64,000 nt of DNA from Actinomycetes bacterium (GTDB taxonomy: Bacteria > Actinomycetota > Acidimicrobiia > IMCC26256 > JANYLB01). A program made the position numbers and the translations under genes. Positions 62,735-64,000 of this stretch are shown here, in pieces; position 1 is the stretch's first letter; each line of letters starts with the position of its first letter. The notes beneath the pieces were generated by a model that had not been told where the DNA came from, searched no databases, and saw nothing but the letters and a program-made list of their open reading frames with translations. The stretch lies in NCBI GenBank assembly GCA_025363815.1, contig JANYLB010000012.1:21122-85121 (forward strand), given 5' to 3'.

Positions 62735-63490
62735 CTAGGCGAGCACGTAGGCGAAGAGAAGCACCGAGAACAGGGCGTAAACGAAGCCGGCAATCAACGC
62801 GTTTCGATGGGTGTCGAAGATCACGCGGATCCCTCCGGGCTTGGTGCCGCCGAGCAGACCCAGCGCGTTGAGCTCGAGGACGGCCCAGACGATCACGAAG
62901 ACCGCCCAGAACGTCGCCCGCTTGCCACCCGTCGGAGGTAGCCCAGCCGCGTAGGGGAAGTGCGACGTGCCGACCATGAACAAAACCATCGGAATCGAGA
63001 AGATCGCGTTCACCCTTGAGGCCATGAGCCCCTGGCGTCCGGCCGCAGCGGCACCAGGATCGGCTTCGCCGCCCGCCGCCACGTTGCGCGCATTGGCGAT
63101 GACGATCTTCTGCTTGCGCCAGATGATGCCCCATACGTTCAGGAACATCGTGAGCCCGAGCAGGATTCCGGCGGAGATGCTGATGCCGGGCAGGGTCTTC
63201 ATGAAGTCGGGCTTGTACTCCTCGGTGAAGTAGAGGAGGACGAAACCAGTGACGACGGTGGCGACCGCGGCCCAGCGGAACCACCACAGGGCACGCCACG
63301 TGAGCTTGTCCATGGCGTTGTTGCGCGCCGCCGGATCCATCTGCGCGAACGAGGGCACCTGTACGAAATTGAAGAAGTACAGGAGGCCGATCCATGTGAT
63401 GCCTACGAGGATGTGCAGCCAGCGGGTGAAGAACGCTCCGCTACCCCTTGTCCAGAAATCAAGTGCCGCGCCAAATATCGATGAACCCAT
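62735..63490 (-). CDS. Multi-pass membrane protein, PuuD-like membrane domain
   Basis: A 251-residue protein with about six helices. TRWLHILVGITWIGLLYFFNFVQVPSF and LTWRALWWFRWAAVATVVTGFVLLYF resemble the membrane part of urate hydroxylase PuuD and similar oxidases, but the C-terminal cytochrome c domain is missing, so enzymatic activity is uncertain. AGGGAG precedes the ATG. It converges with the acyl-CoA dehydrogenase and is not obviously linked to steroids. Confidence 0.65.
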   Translation of the reverse strand: MGSSIFGAALDFWTRGSGAFFTRWLHILVGITWIGLLYFFNFVQVPSFAQMDPAARNNAMDKLTWRALWWFRWAAVATVVTGFVLLYFTEEYKPDFMKTLPGISISAGILLGLTMFLNVWGIIWRKQKIVIANARNVAAGGEADPGAAAAGRQGLMASRVNAIFSIPMVLFMVGTSHFPYAAGLPPTGGKRATFWAVFVIVWAVLELNALGLLGGTKPGGIRVIFDTHRNALIAGFVYALFSVLLFAYVLA

Positions 63491-63567
63491 TGAAGACTCC
63501 CTCAGTCGAACCGCGGGAACGTATCACCGGAGCTCACCCCGGGCAGGGACCGCAGCGAAGGCCGGCG

Positions 63568-64000
63568 TCAGGAACTTGTTTGTGCCGACTGGTATCCGGG
63601 GCGACCGGCCGCGTCCCACTCTTCCCAGAAGTCGAAGAACACCTGACCAAACGGATCTTCGCCCTGGAGCGGCATTGAACCTCGCCGGACGGTGAAGTCG
63701 AGCGGCGCGAGCTCGATTGCCCGTTCAAGGTGCTTGCGGGCCGCGTCGGCGCGCCCGGCCCTGTGCAGCCATGCACCGAGACGACGCTCGGCTCGCGCCT
63801 GCGCCAGCTCTTCGTCGGGCGGACCCTGACGATCGCGCAGGGCCTGATCGTCTTCGGGCACCACGCCCCCTCGCACCCACTCGCGGAGCTGACTGTGGTG
63901 GATCGTGGAGTCGATCTTGGTGAACTCCTTGTAGAGGTCGTCACCCGGTGCGATCACCGGTGATCGCACCACATGAACCTCTTCGTCGATCCCCACGACC
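63568..64000 (-). CDS. Redoxin-like/TPR-containing protein, N-terminus outside window
   Basis: The frame is open to the right edge, so only the last 144 residues or so are seen. It reads DEEVHVVRSPVIAPGDDLYKEFTKIDSTIHHSQLREWV, then a TPR-like helix pair (RLGAWLHRAGRADAARKHLERAIELAPLDFTVRR) and ends FFDFWEEWDAAGRPGY. This tail occurs in actinobacterial AhpC/TlpA-type thiol proteins as far as I recall. A GTG at 63996 is possible but no stop is seen upstream, so I treat it as partial. A 24-bp perfect palindrome lies inside it (63947-63970). Confidence 0.5.
   Translation of the reverse strand, partial: VVGIDEEVHVVRSPVIAPGDDLYKEFTKIDSTIHHSQLREWVRGGVVPEDDQALRDRQGPPDEELAQARAERRLGAWLHRAGRADAARKHLERAIELAPLDFTVRRGSMPLQGEDPFGQVFFDFWEEWDAAGRPGYQSAQTSS

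Overview
The window is high-GC actinobacterial DNA. It is densely packed, many genes are coupled through ATGA, GTGA or TTGA junctions, and GTG and TTG starts are common. Two F420-type luciferase-like oxidoreductases, a PimB-type mannosyltransferase block and many TANNNT boxes placed 6-10 nt before start codons all fit Actinobacteria. The mix of steroid genes in a gene order unlike Mycobacterium or Rhodococcus suggests a deeper lineage such as Acidimicrobiia; that placement is inference. I saw no rRNA, tRNA, CRISPR array, insertion sequence or phage gene.

The main content is steroid (cholesterol, phytosterol or bile-acid type) catabolism. Side-chain block, 5.1-14.1 kb: a KshA-like Rieske oxygenase, an SDR, Ltp4- and Ltp3-like thiolase-fold aldolases, a double DUF35 protein and an acyl-CoA synthetase on the minus strand. 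Divergent from these are an EchA19-like hydratase, a thioesterase and KstR itself. KstR-type palindromes (T-N2-AAC-N2-GTT-N2-A) lie in the divergent promoter and in front of kstR. Ring C/D (HIP) block, 31.9-42 kb: fadE30, ipdF, two hotdog dehydratase genes, then echA20-ipdA-ipdB-ipdC, a DUF35 gene, an Ltp2-like aldolase and fadD19. A third block, 47.0-50.3 kb, holds fadE31, a fadE32/33-type gene and fadA6. From 50.7 to 62.7 kb lie further SDRs, thiolases, a hotdog protein, an enoyl-CoA hydratase, an Ltp-like protein, a TetR regulator, an acyl-CoA ligase and an acyl-CoA dehydrogenase.

Other regions: 0-5 kb has a thioesterase fragment, glycerol kinase, PlsC, a TetR regulator and an aminotransferase. 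14.1-19.7 kb is a cell-envelope and housekeeping block (ROK glucokinase, ArsA-like ATPase, SRPBCC protein, membrane protein, PimB). 19.7-22.4 kb has an MFS protein and a ferredoxin reductase/3Fe-4S ferredoxin pair. 22.5-28.3 kb has an ADP-forming acyl-CoA synthetase operon ending in thiolase plus DUF35, then a MerR regulator with an elaborate divergent promoter. 28.3-31.9 kb has an amidohydrolase and a double-domain CoA-transferase. 42-47 kb has an MFS protein, a UbiB-like kinase and an ABC exporter.

The most novel signal is regulatory. A second palindrome family, CTGAC-N6-GTCAG and close variants, occurs upstream of plsC/tetR, the ADP-forming synthetase, the amidohydrolase/CoA-transferase pair, fadE30, the hotdog/SDR pair and the last acyl-CoA dehydrogenase. 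It differs from the KstR and KstR2 motifs as I know them and may mark a second lipid or HIP regulon.
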